From assembly GCF_018691265.1 (NCBI RefSeq), contig NW_024881324.1, forward strand, positions 713,230 to 777,229: DNA of 64,000 nt, given 5' to 3'. Shown here piece by piece: positions 19,589-33,600 of this stretch. This stretch comes from Tyto alba. Lineage: Eukaryota; Chordata; Aves; Strigiformes; Tytonidae. The first letter of the stretch is position 1. Each line of letters starts with the position of its first letter. Made by a program: the position numbers and the translations under genes. Under the pieces are notes generated by a model. The model saw nothing but the letters and a program-made list of their open reading frames with translations. It did no database searches and had not been told where the DNA came from.

Positions 19589-22500
19589 CTGGTGAAAGGA
19601 AAAGCAGCAGCGTTATGAGGCATTTTTAATCAGAATGCTCCATGCAATTCTGAAACATGACAGGCATCAAAATCACAATTACATCACTACTGGGGAGTAA
19701 GTACGCTAATTTGAGGTTTGTCTACGTGGACAGAAAATGATGCTTCTATACTATCACCCCATAATGCACTCTTATTCTACATAAAAACTGTGGCAGTGAG
19801 ATTTAAGTGTATTACACTGGGTTAATCCATTTGACCATACTCAAAACAACTGGAATAAGCTAGATTTAATTAATACAGCAACAGCTATTTTGTTCCAGCT
19901 ATTCCAGGTTCTCCAACATTCTAGGATTTAGTATGTACTTGTTTATAAAGTCCTGTCACAATAAAGTATCACACAGCACTATCACACAAACTGCTCCCCA
20001 AGAGGCATTTTACCTATGGGCCAGGCCAGGCCATGCCAACAGTCCTGTTGTGCAGACTGTCTCCTTTGCATCCCGAGGGATGAGGTGCTTCCACAACACC
20101 ATCCCCCTTCCCAACTTCCCCTACATAGGATGGCATGGTTAGGACTTGTTTTTCCTACACAACGACAGACCAGCAGATGGAAAGAGCAGGATCTTCTCCC
20201 ATACTGAAGAAGAGCAAGTCAAAACTCACTATAGATAAAGCTGCTAGCAGCATAATTTCATGACAGCCTGGAAGACTGATGCAGATACTATCTAGTTTTT
20301 GTCATTTGTCTTCCAGTTTCAGCTTCAAAGATCCACCTGACTGTTCAGTGCACCAAGGCAACTTATGTACTTGTGCTGAAGGTTGAGTTAAAATAAAGGG
20401 GAAAAAAATCCCCACAGGGTGTCCGCCTCCCACACAGACTCATCAGACTCTAAAGCAAACAAGCTGAGAGCAATAGATTATCTCTTACTCAAAAGTGTTT
20501 GGAATGTTATTATTACTAGAAGCTCCTTTATGCAGTCAGTTATCTGTAAGTTATGTCTTCTAAAAATCTCTTTCCCTCACTAATACCAACATTTCAAAAT
20601 ACTTCTCTCATCACCTTCAACATACTAGTAAAAGCCAGTTCAGCAACTGATTGAAGCCTCTTAAAGAAACACCTTGCTTCTGTTTTGATATCTAAGTAGC
20701 AACGTAAGACGTTATGCCAGTTCACAATTCCACAGCTTCAAAAAGGTCAAGTTACTGTGTTGTAATAATCCACAGAATGACAAATTAGTAAAAGTATTAC
20801 ATGGTTACCTGACCAGATAAATAATGGTTCCATAAATAATTTTTGAAGTACAGCAGTCTCTGGGTGTTTATTCAAGCCTCCCTGACTCACTTTGATCTGG
20901 TAACATCAAACTGGCCTTGCTACCATTAAGATAAAAATTAAGCAAGCCAAGTCTTTACAGCCACCTTCAAAGAAGGTACCATCCAAAGCAAACTTGAGGC
21001 AGCTTTGGTAACCTCCAGCACATAAAGATAGCAAAGAATCTGTAGATCCATAAACTCTCAGAAGTTACCTGCTAGTCTTACACGTGACCTCCTAGTTGGT
21101 TTTCAGTTTGCTAAGGAAATGAGCAGCTCTGGATTCTGACCAGAAACAGGGACAAATTAAATGCACCCAACACACCACTAGCCAGAAGTAATTGGTTTTG
21201 GTTTTGCTTGCTATGACATTACAAACACCAAATGAAGAGACGGTAAGAAAAGAAGGAAAGTAAACCCAGACTTCCTCAGCAAACTGTTGCAGTCACCCAG
21301 GCTATTATTATTTCCAGGATTTTGTTACTGCCTGATAGTGGCTACAATCAGAAGAGTCTCTGTCCTTGCCCCAACTGCTTTAGTATGGGGCCTCATTTTG
21401 GGCTGCAGAAGGTCTGTAGACTTGACTCAGAAGAAGGTATGTAAACATATGTATCCTAATGTATATGCTTTTCCTGGTTTCATTGCTGCAAAAGCAGTCT
21501 TTGGCACAGAAGCACAATGGACATTTGAGGGGCAGTATCTTCCTAAGGTGCTACTCCAGCTAGACACATTAGACCTTATCTGTCTAAAATAGGGGTGGAT
21601 GCAACTTTTTTAAGAGTTAAAACTCAGTAACATAGAAGATAAGTGCAGGGTTCAAAATTCATGTTTGAATGGTACCCAGAAACTTGCTGAAGGCTCACAG
21701 GGAACTGGCATGAAACAGCATTCAAATTTCAACTACTTTAACTTGACCAGTCAAGCTAAGTTGCCTGAAAAATAATAGTACAAAACAAGATCAGTAAAAC
21801 AAATCCCATCGGTGCACGTATAATTTTTTATAGCAACTGAAAATTTCAAGGTAGCTGAGCATATTACTACAATGTTTATTACTACAACTATTACTTTGAA
21901 TATATTTATTTATTATCAGCAAACTCAAAGTAACGCACTTAATTACCATCTCAGACAAGAAATTGGTATTGTTTTGCTGCATCCCTGCCAAGAACTGCAA
22001 TAAAACTACCTTGTTCCTTAGCTACTTGCACAATTGTCTGTCATCACTTCCCACAGATGCTGACACAGTGATGTAAACAACCAACCTGGAGTGAGTCTGC
22101 ATGTCAAAAGAAGAAACTGTTCCGTTTGTATTTGGAAGCTGAAGTCTCAGTACAAAATATAGAACGGAAGGGTCTGGTTTGGTTTTAGGCAAAACACTGA
22201 TTTTTTTCCTCCTTGATGTTCAATTACAGCCATCAGCTTGTCTGGAGTAAAGCAAATCCTGTTCTTTTAATGTGTTCTCAGCTGGCAGACAGCATTTTAC
22301 AGACTAGGACATAAGCAGGTGTCTAGCCAGTATTACACTAAGTTCAATTAATGGCTAATCTGGCATTTTCTCAGTGGTGTACTTCAAATGGCAAGACAGA
22401 GAAGGTGCATAAAAAAAGACTGAGCTCTATCTTCACCACCTCATTTATGTGGCTGATGGAAATGATAGCATATCAGAAGTGTCAGCATTCTAGTAAAAGG

Positions 22501-24148
22501 CGGCATGTAAATATTTATGCATTATGTAAAACAGCCAAGCCCTGGCTGTCTGTCCTTTTCCGTATTTCTAGAAATAACAGAAACTGCAGTTCAGATAAGA
22601 AAAAGCTATAAAACTTTATATCACATAATTTAAAACTATTTTAAATGGTTAGTAATAATAACCTGAACACGTAAATGATAAATGCTTCCAAGGTCTGAGT
22701 AACCTCAGTTATCTGGGAATAAAAAGTACTCAGTGCTACTCAGAAGGACCTGGCTTCTTGCCAGATCACCTAGGAAACTAGACATGAAGTTTTAAAATGA
22801 GAAATAAACTACGGCTTGAGTTGCAATAAATTCTGGTGCTTTGTTTGGCTTTTCTAAAAACATGAAAATGAGATTACTAATAGTGTGCATGACTGATTTT
22901 TAAATTTTGCTTCCCCCCCAAACACACCTGTTTCCAGTTCCTTGTCCACGCAGCAAAATCAGTTGGTAGCAACTGAAAAATATTTCCATCTGAGGACAAT
23001 GCATGGGCCTTGGTACACGAGCTTAGAGATAATCGCAAGCACATCGGATGCTCACTGTCAACCGTATCAACAACCACAGCTACCACTGCCAAGTACAGAA
23101 GTGGTGGTGGAGAATTAACTATTTTCCTCTCCCCAGTGATGGTCACAATCCTCTGGCCGAGGCAAACCAGTGAGACACACAGCAGAATGGGCAGAGCTGG
23201 TGCCGGTGCTGTAGGATCTCCGTGGAGAAGCAAGGCGGGCGTTTCCAGGGCTCTTGGATTTCATATGAATTGCAGTCAACCTAAAAACTAAGACCTGACA
23301 ACCAAATTTACACTGTCAAATGCTTTACGCTACCCGGAGGAGTTCTTCACACACCTTCACAGGCCAATAAGCAGGCTAATCATTTCTCAATTTTATTATT
23401 ATACTGTCAAGACCAGGGCAGGATATACTTCAGGATGTCATAAGAAACAAAGATTAAGACAACCGGCAGCATGTTCTTCCCCAATGTCAGTACTATCAGT
23501 ACAACCCAACATATCCTAATTATCACAACACCTCACAAGGACAACTGCAATTAAGAGGGTTGATGAGCCCAACGATGTTTAATACCTAAGTCTCTGAGGC
23601 TGGGACAGGTATTTGCTGTGAAAAGAAACAGCTGTAGCATTCCTTACATCAGGGCCCAGGACAGTCATGCTCTTGCCTCTTTCAATCACCTCCTTCACAC
23701 ATGTTCAAGAGCATCTATAAAATAGCTGAGCTCTTTCCCATTAAAGTGCATAAATCACAGAGAATGATCCTCTTAAAAACAGTAGCCTAAAATAAAATTC
23801 AGAGATCCAGGGCTTTTTTTCAGATGGTATGGCACCATTCTTCAAAATGGCTACAGCAGCAATTTCGTATGTGGCTTTTGTTAATGTACAGATTAGTAAT
23901 GCAGGCAGAAATTGATATACAAAGTGTAAAATCATGAAACTTCTATTTTCCTCTCAGGTATTTTTTTAAAGGGGAAAAGCAAAATGTATATACGTCTAAT
24001 ATTCTTTTAACTGATAGAAATAAATTGAAAAAAAAAATCAGTCAACTAAACAGTAAGCACAAAAAACCAAAGCTTACTAAAAAAAGTTGATTATAGGGCT
24101 AAAATAATCAAAGATGGTCAAATAGAGAATCACAGAAAAGTTATGTTC

Positions 24149-24362
24149 CTGTAGGACAGTAGTCTCCAAACTGGTTTGATTGCACACCCCTATTGGTAAA
24201 AGATTTTTGAGCATGAACCCCCAATATATGTTTATTTATTTATTGGTAAATTATATACCTGTACTACTGAAGTTCTACATTTTCTTCTTACACCCCAATG
24301 GATTGTCTTGCACACACCCACTGGGCTGTGCACACTCCACTTTGAAGACTACTGCTCTAGAG
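24149..24362. mobile_element. hAT-type MITE with 8-bp target duplication
   Basis: The element spans 24157-24354 (198 bp). Its left end reads CAGTAGTCTCCAAACTGG and the complement of its right end reads CAGTAGTCTTCAAAGTGG, an inverted repeat of the CAGTGGTTCTCAAAC type used by hAT transposons. It is flanked by CTGTAGGA (24149-24156) and CTCTAGAG (24355-24362), 8-bp duplications that match at 5 of 8 positions. The right one fits the hAT target consensus nTCTAGAn. It is old, non-autonomous and has no coding capacity. Confidence 0.8.
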
Positions 24363-24419
24363 TTCATGTAGGCCAGCACCACACTGCACTAACTTCAAAG
24401 TAAAAGTAAGTAGATTGAG

Positions 24420-26530
24420 GCCCTGTCTGGCTCAGTTTTAAGTATCACCAAAGACAAAGATTCCCCACCCTCTCTGGCCAGGAAGGCGCTTAGAGTTCTC
24501 ACTGCTGAAAACATTTTTCTTACATCCAATTAGAATTTTCCTTGCTGCAACTTTTGACCATTGCCTCATCCTTTTGCTGTGCAACACAGAGAAAAGCCTG
24601 GCCCCATCTCCTCTGTTACTCCACCTGTAGCTGAAGAGAGAAGTTTGATCTGCCTTCTTTTGCTTAGCCTTGAAGATGAAACAAACCCAGTTCCCTAAGC
24701 TTCTCCTTGTGTCCTAAGTTCTAGCCCCCTAAACTCTTCAGTGTGTTGCTGTGCTGGACTCTCCTGCTTGTAAGTATCTCTCTTGTACTGGGAAGGACTC
24801 AAAATGAGACAAAATATTCTAGGTGCAACCTCAGAGGTGCCAAGTCAAGGAATAACATCTGTTCCCTTGATGTGCTGGCTGTGCTTTTACTAGCTCATCA
24901 CCAAAAGGGATCACTGCCAACTCCTCATCAACTTGCTAGCCACAGGAGCTGCATGGCCCTTTCTGCAGGTGCTCCCTAGCCTACCTGTGCCAAGACTGTA
25001 CCAAGACACAGTTACTGTGTTCCAGGTGCCCAACTTCGTACTTCTCTTCCTTGAACTTCATGAGTCAGCCCATTTCTTCGAGCTGCTGAGGTTGCCCTGA
25101 AAGGCAGCCCTGCATATCGGTTGATACGGACACTTTGGCTTTACTACTGGGCCTGGGTAAGGCTGCATCCCATGTCAGCATCCACGTTACCGACTGACAT
25201 GTTAAAAAGTATCAGACCCAGTGTCAAACCCTGAGGACTTCCATGCATAAAGAGGGGCCAGTTATATTTCAACCAACTGACCTCTTAAGTCCCACTGAAC
25301 CAGCCAGTTTTTCACCCACCTTGTAGCCCACAAATCCAGGCACTACATTTCTTAAGGATATCTTCCTCCCCACATCTACCCCACTTCTTCTGATTTCTCC
25401 TCCAAATATGGAAGTCTATGCTGAAAGCAAGATAAATGACAATAACTGCTCTCCCTTTGATGCGGAAGTCTCGGACACAACATGCACAATCAGTGTGATC
25501 AAGTTAATGACACTTTATTAAAGGATACACAGCGATTTGTACACTAGCACAAAGCGCACACGTTACGTTTTGGTTGCTAATAGGCTAAAGCTGTTTGTTC
25601 ACACACCTTGCTCTGCCGTATCTACATTCTGTTTCTCCCTCTTGTTATCTTGTTTTTTACATTCCAACCTCCTTACCTTCTCTGCTACATAGGCAGTTTC
25701 TCAAAACCCCAATTTCCTTATCTCTTTTGACCTTGCACATGTCCTTCACAACAGCTTCAGTTGTGAGGCCCCTCGGTCTCCATCGCTCACAACGTGACTA
25801 TTTGCTTCCAGCCACTCCACATCCCTTCATCCACAGTGCCAATTATTTCATCACTGAGGCAGAGGTTAGTTAAGCATGATTTGCTCATAGTAAATCCATA
25901 TTGGTTATTCCCAATTGCATCCATCAGTTTCCAGTTCTCGACAAGCTTTGGCTTCCCTAATTCCATCCCTGCACACCCAGGCAATGTCTCTATACCGGTC
26001 CTTAGCAGTTCATCCTCTCTCCCACCTACCACACTCTACCTCTTTGAGTATGGGGTCAGGAGTCCTCTGTTCAAACCAGCCTCCTGCTATGCTTGCTTGT
26101 TTTCTTGCGCACTGGTATAGTTCTTGTGCTTTAAGAAAGATATTCCTGGAGATCAACCAGATCTCCTGTGTTCTTGTGCACGTCGGGGCAGCCTCACACA
26201 GGATCCTGCCTACCAGTTTCCCAAACAAGCCAAACTCCACTCTTCTGAACTCCAAGATTTTTATTTTGTTATTTGCCATCCCCACTTTCTTTAGGGTCTT
26301 AAACCCTACTGCCTCATGGCCACTGCAACTAAGTCTGCCACTATCACATCCCCAACCAGTTTCTCCTTAATCATGAGCAGCAAATCCAGCAGAATGCCTC
26401 TCCTAATCATGTATCTCACTGCCTACGTCAAAAAATTGTCTCCAACACACTCCAGAAATCTCCTGGATTGTTTGTGCTCCATCATGTTACCCTGGGTAAT
26501 TAGAGTGTATCTATAAACTATTTTTAACTC
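24420..26530 (-). mobile_element. Ancient antisense CR1 LINE, interrupted
   Basis: The plus strand shows the order of phrases typical of the complement of CR1 in birds: CCTCTCTGGCC, then CTTACATCCAATTAGAA, GAGAAAAGCCTGGCC, TTGTACTGGGAAGGACTC, AACTTCATGAGTC, CCTGAGGACTTCC and GCATGATTTGCTCA. Further on is the block with CACATCCCCAACCAGTTTCT that lies upstream in the CR1 reading frame. The LINE therefore lies on the minus strand, 3' end at the low coordinate, and is heavily mutated with no intact frame. It is split at 25458-25821 by a solo LTR. Both outer edges are approximate. Confidence 0.8.
25452..25827 (-). mobile_element. Solo LTR inside the CR1, perfect 6-bp duplication
   Basis: The LTR spans 25458-25821 (364 bp), flanked by TCCCTT at 25452-25457 and again at 25822-25827. 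On the minus strand it runs TGTGGAGTGG...CTTCCGCATCA, with AATAAA (25514-25519) before a U5 of about 50 bases. The CR1 sequence is continuous when the LTR and one duplication are removed. The 6-bp duplication and short U5 fit a class II (alpha/beta-like) ERV. A protein-like open frame on the plus strand here is not a gene. Confidence 0.88.
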
Positions 26531-27525
26531 CCTCCCTCCCATTTGTTTACAGTCTCACACTAACAACTGTTCCTCAGCACTGAGCTGATCACCAGGAATT
26601 CAGAAAAATGCCCAAGAATCCATGATGCTGTTGGGAAGATTTATAGCCTGAGGAAGCTGCTGGGTAAACTGAGATTCCTTACACTGCAGCATGGATGAGA
26701 AATATTATCTTGTGCCCTAGGTGGCTGGCCCCAAGCCATTATCAAGAGACCCCAAAAGAACAGTGCAACATCTTGTGGACCAGAGGCAAAGATGAACAAG
26801 GTGGCAAATTCCTGCAAACATGTAAGATAAAAAAGAGGACTGTCTTGTGAGCAACTCGCAGGAAATACAAAAAAAAAAAAAAAAAGTATTTTTTCAGCAA
26901 ATAATTTAAGCAGTTCTACTCTCCACTTCATTGGAATAAACTTTAACTTACCTCCTTCTTGTATTATTTCAGTTCACAGGAGTTTAAAAAACAAATCGAA
27001 GTAAAACAAAGGGGATATAATCTTATGTTTAGTTATGAAGAACTATTTATTGCGTGTCTTACGATAAAAAAGTTGGTCAACTAAGTACCATGTTGTTCCA
27101 ACAGAAGACAGTGTGGGCATCATTAGTGAAAATCAGATAAATCCATGCCTGTTTGTGGTTCAGGACTTCTGGGATTCTGACCTTGATTTTGTGCCATACT
27201 CCCTTTTACACTGCTCCACCAGTATAAAGGGATTGTGACCTCGGTGGATCTATTTGGTAGGTTGTGACAGTGGGGAGTCTGGATTCTCTAAGGCCCTACC
27301 CAGGCTCTCAGGGCAGTTCTGAAGCTGATGAAAAGGTAACTGATATTTGACACATTAACATATAAAGGAAGATTTGCTTAAGCTCCCATAAAAGAAGCTG
27401 TATCGTTGAGCTATTACAGTCATCCCCACAGAATTATGCTGTACACTTGAAAGAAACTGGGGAAAGAAAACACATAATATGTGATCCTAAAAGAAAAAGC
27501 CATTTATTTAAAGGTCGATCAATAC

Positions 27526-27626
27526 CTGGTCCAGTGGAACTTCTACACGAGTATCTTCATCTTCCTGGACTTCAGGTGCCCCCCACATTTCAGACCTCTC
27601 TTCTCTGGCTTTGAAAAGATCTTCAC
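27526..27626 (-). CDS. DCDC2: DCDC2 exon before the acidic region
   Basis: Exon of 101 bases. The acceptor CCCATTGTAG precedes 27626 and the donor GTATTG lies at 27525-27520. Entering in phase 1 (a G from the previous exon completes GGT), it reads G-EDLFKAREERSEMWG and then APEVQEDEDTRVEVPLDQ. This matches the segment of DCDC2 between the second doublecortin domain's linker and the Glu-rich tail. It leaves in phase 0. Introns of 21.1 kb and 7.9 kb flank it. No domain falls here; it is a charged linker. Confidence 0.92.
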
Positions 27627-30600
27627 CTACAATGGGGAAGATACAGAGTGGAAGGGCGTTCAGTCCGACACCGTGTGGCATAACGGCTGAACTGCAGTCA
27701 ATTTTGTTTCTGATAGCAGCTTTCTGAGCTGACCACAGTTTCTTTAAGCAAGTTTTCAGTCTTCCATTATTGACAGTTTGTTTTCCTTTCCTTTTTAATA
27801 ACAAATACTTACATGCCACACCATTTGGGAAAGGGAACAGAGACCAAAAGCCCTAGGATCTGACATTCCTTCACTTCTGGCAAATGTCAGCAGTGAACTT
27901 AATACATTACAACAACAATATATTACTTCCCTTTCTACAGTCAGTGATAGCACCCTCTAGTAATTAGCATTATAACACACATCTAACAAAAATCTCAGGC
28001 TCTGGATCACAAACAAACATGGGGAACCAGGACAGGAGTAAAAGATGGAACAGAAACAGTTGGGATTAATGCTACTCCCCACCCCTGGGCACGTGCAAGT
28101 AGAATTATAGCTGAGACTCCACATCCACATTAAAAAAGCACATACTCCTAGCTAACAAGGTTAATGGTTACAATAATATTCAAAGATGCAAGGATTTTAC
28201 ACCATTCAGTTTGAGATTTTGTTTTCCCCGTAAGTGTAAGTAATAACTAGAAGCCTTCAAATTTTCTAATACAGGTCTTTCAGTATCAGCTAACTGGGAA
28301 AGTGAAGACAGGTACATACAGAAAACAAACAATTTCCAAGTGACGCATATGCCTCTCTCCCTTCTCTCCAAACTGAAAACAGAGGAGAAAAAAGCACAGT
28401 TTACTCCTCTTCTCTCTCTGTCTGTCTAGGAAAGACAGATGATCCTATGCTGATGTGTTCATATCCAACATAATAAGTAACTAGAATAAGAAAGAGGAAA
28501 AAATATTTCTGCTGGTTTGGACTGTCTCTTAATTCTTCATAAAAGGATGTGAACCTGATAATATCAACTGTCCGTGCAAATTGATCTGCATTGCTGGACA
28601 CTTAAATAAATAGCCTTATTGTAGCCCTGAATCATTCACGGAAACATTGAGGAGGAAAAATAATGGATAAAAACCCCAAGACTTTGAGGAATCCGGACCC
28701 CACCGGCATAAAGAGACAGCACTGACTACTCTGGAAGCTAAGTTTTCCAGTTACTTTCTCATCACTACATAAGCCAAGGAAAGAGTTTACCCGGGGAACA
28801 AAATTCTGAGGCATACTGTACCACTGCAAATGGCTAAGTGGAGGGGAGGTGCCAGCTCATCCAGGTGGCCTTAGATGTCTACTGACACTTCATGGACCAG
28901 AGCACCAGAAATTAAAGCCTTTTTCACCGCTTGGAATGAAGAGGCAGAAATGTGTAAGTCTATGGAACACCACAATGATATTCCAGAGTGGCCCCACTGG
29001 CTGCTTCTCAGGAGAGATTTTCTGATGGGCACAGCAGGCTGAACACTTGAGCATCAGTCCCGCTGGAACCTCTCTACCCCATTGTCCTGGGTTTGAGTGA
29101 GTGGTGGGGTTTTTTGGTAGCAGGGGAGGGGGCTATCGGGGTGGCCCCTGTGAGAAGCTTCTCAAAGCTCCCCCAGCTCCACCTCTGCACCAAAACTGAG
29201 CCCATCAGCTGCGCCTCTGCAATAACATATTTAAGAAGGGACGTGGTGACGAGCAGTGGGACTGGTGAGGAGGAGTTGGGGCAGCTGCATTAACACCAAG
29301 GTCAGTGGAGGAACGGAGGAAGGAAGGAGGGGGGAGGTGTGCCGGAGCAGAGACCCCCCTGTACCCTGTGGGGAGACGGCAGGGCGGCCCCCCCTGCCAC
29401 CCATGGAGATCTACGGTGGAGCAGACGTTGATTTGTGGCCTGTGTTTTTTTTCACCTGGATGATCAAGGTTCTGTGCCCAAAGAAGGCCGGGGTCTCGTG
29501 GGAAAAGGCAGCCCTGCTGCTGTAATTTAGCGCTGGGAGGATTGCAGCGTGCAGGCGTTGCCATGCTGGAGCAGCTTGGGAAGGGCTGCAGCCGTGGGAG
29601 AGAGAATCCTATGGAGGATTGTCTTCTGGGAGAGGGGGACCACGATGGAACAGGGGGAGCAAGTTCCAGAACCTCCCCCCCCTCCACTGAAGATAGAAGA
29701 AGTGGCAGCACTGCCTGCACCCCCCATTCCCTGCCCCTGCACCGCTGGGGGAGGAGGTAGAGATATCAGGAGCAGAGCTGAGCCCGGGAAGAAGGGAGGG
29801 GTGGGGGGAAGGTGTTCTCAAGATGTGGCAATGCTGCTCACCGTCCTACTCTGTTACGTGTTGTTAGCGTCTGTAATAAATGTATGGTTTTTTTGGTTTT
29901 CCCCTAACAAGTCTGCCTTTTGCTTATGACCATCTGCGGTGGTTGGCTGCTAACCCAGCTCAAACCCCACTACACCTTGCCCTGGATTCCTTGTCTCACT
30001 CAACTATAAAAAGTCAAATCAGCGTCTGAGAGAACTGCATTTAATATCACTATAATTCCATTTAGAATCTGTAATAGCACCTTTGCCTTCAAGATCCTCA
30101 AGTCTTTCAACTAAAATGGGGACTGTCTGGCCTCTAGAGGTAAAAGGATTTTGGTGCAGAGGCAATTCTCATTGGGTTTTTCCCCAGCAGGGCAAAAGAA
30201 GTACAAGGGAGATGAACACGTGTTGGCTCAGGAGGCCAACTCCACAAAATTTATCTCAAGACTTGATGATTCTCAATTTTAAAACTCCTCTCCTTAGAAG
30301 AGTAGATCAGCCTCAGAGCTATGCTGAATGACCCAGCACAAGGAGACAGGCGTGCAGTATTTTCAAAAACCTTAATCATGACACCAGGAAGAGGGAGAGG
30401 GAGAGCAAGACAAGAAGTTTCTACCTGGGCCATGCAAACAATTTTCCCATTCAGAACAGTGTACCCAAAAAGCTAGTAGCAGGGGGATTTCAATAAGCAA
30501 AAACTGAAATCTCCATGGGATTTCCTCTAAGCACTTACTAACAGGTGTCTGACCAGAAAGCTAGTCATAAATTAAAAGAGATTAACTGAAAAGAGCTCTG

Positions 30601-33600
30601 CACAGCCTGCCAGCATCTCTCAAGGATATCACTGTTCATTGTCTTGCACGGAAAGCACTCTGAAGTGAAATATCATGTCTCCTCTTCCACAGAGTGGAAG
30701 ATGCCAGAAATAGATGGCAGGCTGCAGTGGGAAAGAATAGCAACCACAGAAGTAAAAAACAAAACAAAACAAAACAAAACCTTCAAGGACAGCATTGTCA
30801 GACAAAATAGCAAATTATTCCATTTTCAGAACAGCTATATTCTTTGAAGAAAACAAGTAGTTAAAGAATATAATATTTCAAATGCATACAACGCAAAAGA
30901 TGGTTAGTTGGTTTCTGAAAGGATGGCAGAAAAGATTTGTGGTCATAAAAGGAAAAGAAAAAAATATTTAAGAAATAAGAAAATTGACAACAAAGTGGAA
31001 ATGAATTCTTTAGCTCTGCACAAACATGACAGTATGGAAGATAAATGTCCAAAAATCATGTGCCATTAATAGCCACGGAAGGAATAAAAATACTTAGGTC
31101 TGAAATGTGCCAAAACAGGTGAGGAAAAAAAATGACACTAACCAAAAAATGAGAAAGTTGTAACACTTACGCGAATAAAGAATTCCAAAGAAAATGGCAA
31201 GGAATTAAATTAGTCTTACAGTAGGACACATACTCTTGTGTTTTGGTACCAAAACACAAAAGAAATACAAAAATTGTAAAATAATTTTTAAAAAATTAAC
31301 TTGATTAAATGGAGCATTAATAAAATAGCTTAAATGTCAACATTAGTATTGCTACTCTACTTCACCCAGAAGTATTTACACCTTTTGCATATGAATTTTC
31401 AAATATGTGGAAGACGGCAGCTGAGTGAAAGGCCAACACACTACTTGTTTATATGATTCTGTGTCAAGATCTTGTCAGCAGGAGTTTGCAGACCACATTA
31501 AGCACTATTATCAGTGCTGCGAGTTACTCAGCACCTCCCAAGCAAATGTGTTAGGTTGGGTAATTTTGCCTCATATTTTATAGGTAATATTTCAGAAATT
31601 ATTTTTGCTTTGGGGGAAAAAAAAAAGCACAAAAAAAAATCTTACTGATGAAATATTTCACATCTCTGAGTCACTAGTCAGTTTCTACACACATCTCTAA
31701 GGGAGGAAAAAACAAGAAGACATTTTAGAAAATGCTATAAATTACACCTAAAGCCATTTTTGCAAGTCTTCATTTTATGTTGTTATGGGCTTATATTGCA
31801 ATCTCTACTGAGGTTCAAAATAAGTAATGTCTCTGCCTGAAAAGAGAATTCCCAGCACTTCCATTAGATGGAACACTTATGTCTACCCCAAATGGTACCC
31901 CCAAATGTCTACCCCTAAAATACTGTAGCTCAAACATGCTCCTCATACAAGAGCTAGTCCTGAATTTCTGTGCCTCAAACTAATTGAGAATTTGCCCCAG
32001 TCAGGGTCATGCCAACCCTGGAGCAGAAGAGCTCTAAAAGGAGGTAAGAAAGGAAGGGAGGTCCAAACCTACAGTCAAGCTGCGGCATACTCTACCCATT
32101 GGCTCAAAGTTGAGCAGAATGTGATGGCAGCAAAGGATTCCAGGGCACTTTGAGCTCCAAAATGTGTCCCTACAGCTTTGCTGACGAGTGTAAGTCAGAG
32201 AATTTATTTCAGTGAAGTTCTCATTTCTCCCTGCCACAGTAAGTGCTGCTTCTGTCAACAGCCCAAGCGAAATATTTTTGAGAGTCTCCTGATCCTCTGT
32301 GAGGATAGCTTTCCATGGCGTCCAGACAACCAGAAGAGACTGGAATTTTTCAGGTTTTGACAGTCACTGTGTGAAAACAGACTGTCTTGAGCTAAAAATC
32401 ACCACTGTTCTTTATACCCTATACAGAGAGAAGTGAAGGTAACTTAAACATCTCCCATTATTTCTGATTATTTTAAATCAGTCACGTTCAGTAATTCCGG
32501 CAAGAAGGGGAAAGTAGAACCCGCAAAAGGGCAAAGAACGGATCACAAGAGGGAAAAGCTATTCAAGAGGAGGAGCCAACGGGAGAGAGGATATGCAGAG
32601 GCTGGAGGATATGGGCATGGAGGAAGATGACGAGGGCACAGTACTGTTAGAATGAATGTGTGGAATGAGGAACTGTGCAAGAGCAAAGAGAAAAATGAGG
32701 AAACACGGGTGGAAATTAAGGAAAGAAATGGGGCCCAGCACACTGTCAGGAGGGCAGAAAAATGGGTTATGTGCAGCTGACCAGTAGAGGCTTGAAAGAA
32801 TCAGAGGGAAGGAAAGAACAAGCCAGCAGGTACCTGTGCCAATTTAAGCTTTTAAAAGGAATCTTCCTTCAGGAAATCCTGAGAAGAGGAATGTCATTTT
32901 ACTAGTACCTCTCTGCAATTGAATTTCTATGTTCAGATGCTCCCACACATACTCATTTGTGACAGCGGTGCAGCAAAAAGCAACAATGAAAAAATGCTCA
33001 TTGTTATCAGGCAAGTATTTTTCTTGACTTCTTACTATTTTTTCCTACAACAAACAATATTTAGTAAGGCTGTTGATAGTGGCTCCACAGTCTGGGGAAA
33101 GAATTTTTACAGCATTTTTTGGCTTCGGGCAGAAGGGATGAATGAAAACTGCAACCACAAGTGCTTTCCTGTGGAGCTTCTTCAAGAATTACGCTCCCTC
33201 TCACCTCTTCTCCATAATCCAACTGAAAGAAAGACTGATGCAATATCAAGAGGATCCTAACTGCTTCAAGCTCTGAATTCCCCAAAGCCCCGTGAGGGTT
33301 ACCAGGAAAGGGAACACTGGGAGCCTGACAACAGTTCTACTGAAGAGAGGTAGCTAGTGTCTCAAAAAAGCAGTGAACCAACTTGACCTGCTCTAAGCAA
33401 AGTCCAATGATACAGCTGCCAAAACACTGGCACCTACTTTATGGCTAATCTCTCCAGCTAGCAGCAATGGAGTCACAGCAATAGTAAGAACAAGAGAACA
33501 TTTTCAGCAGAAAAAGGTGGTGAAATTACACGAGGGAAGATGTCATCAGAAGGCTTAGCTCTTTGGAAATCACGTTCAGAGGCTATGGGGAGGAGAAAGG

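Larger units (their letters stand above)
19589..27525 (-). other. DCDC2 intron with hAT, CR1 and LTR insertions
   Basis: Intron of 7937 bases with GT-AG ends matching the exons at 27526-27626 and 19241-19588. From 19589 to about 24148 it is unremarkable AT-rich sequence. The insertions at 24157-26530 are listed separately. A run of 17 A lies at 26869-26885. Confidence 0.7.

Noticed and set aside
22877..23291. Overlapping open frames including a hydrophobic minus-strand one
   Set aside because: There is no family resemblance, no continuity with DCDC2 exons and no conserved motif, so it was treated as intron.
25595..26370. Plus-strand open frames of 80-151 residues
   Set aside because: They are the wrong strand of a CR1 LINE and of a solo LTR.
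29205..29929. Pro-rich open frames on both strands
   Set aside because: They lie inside an LTR and share their sequence with the LTR at 1-551; they are not host genes.
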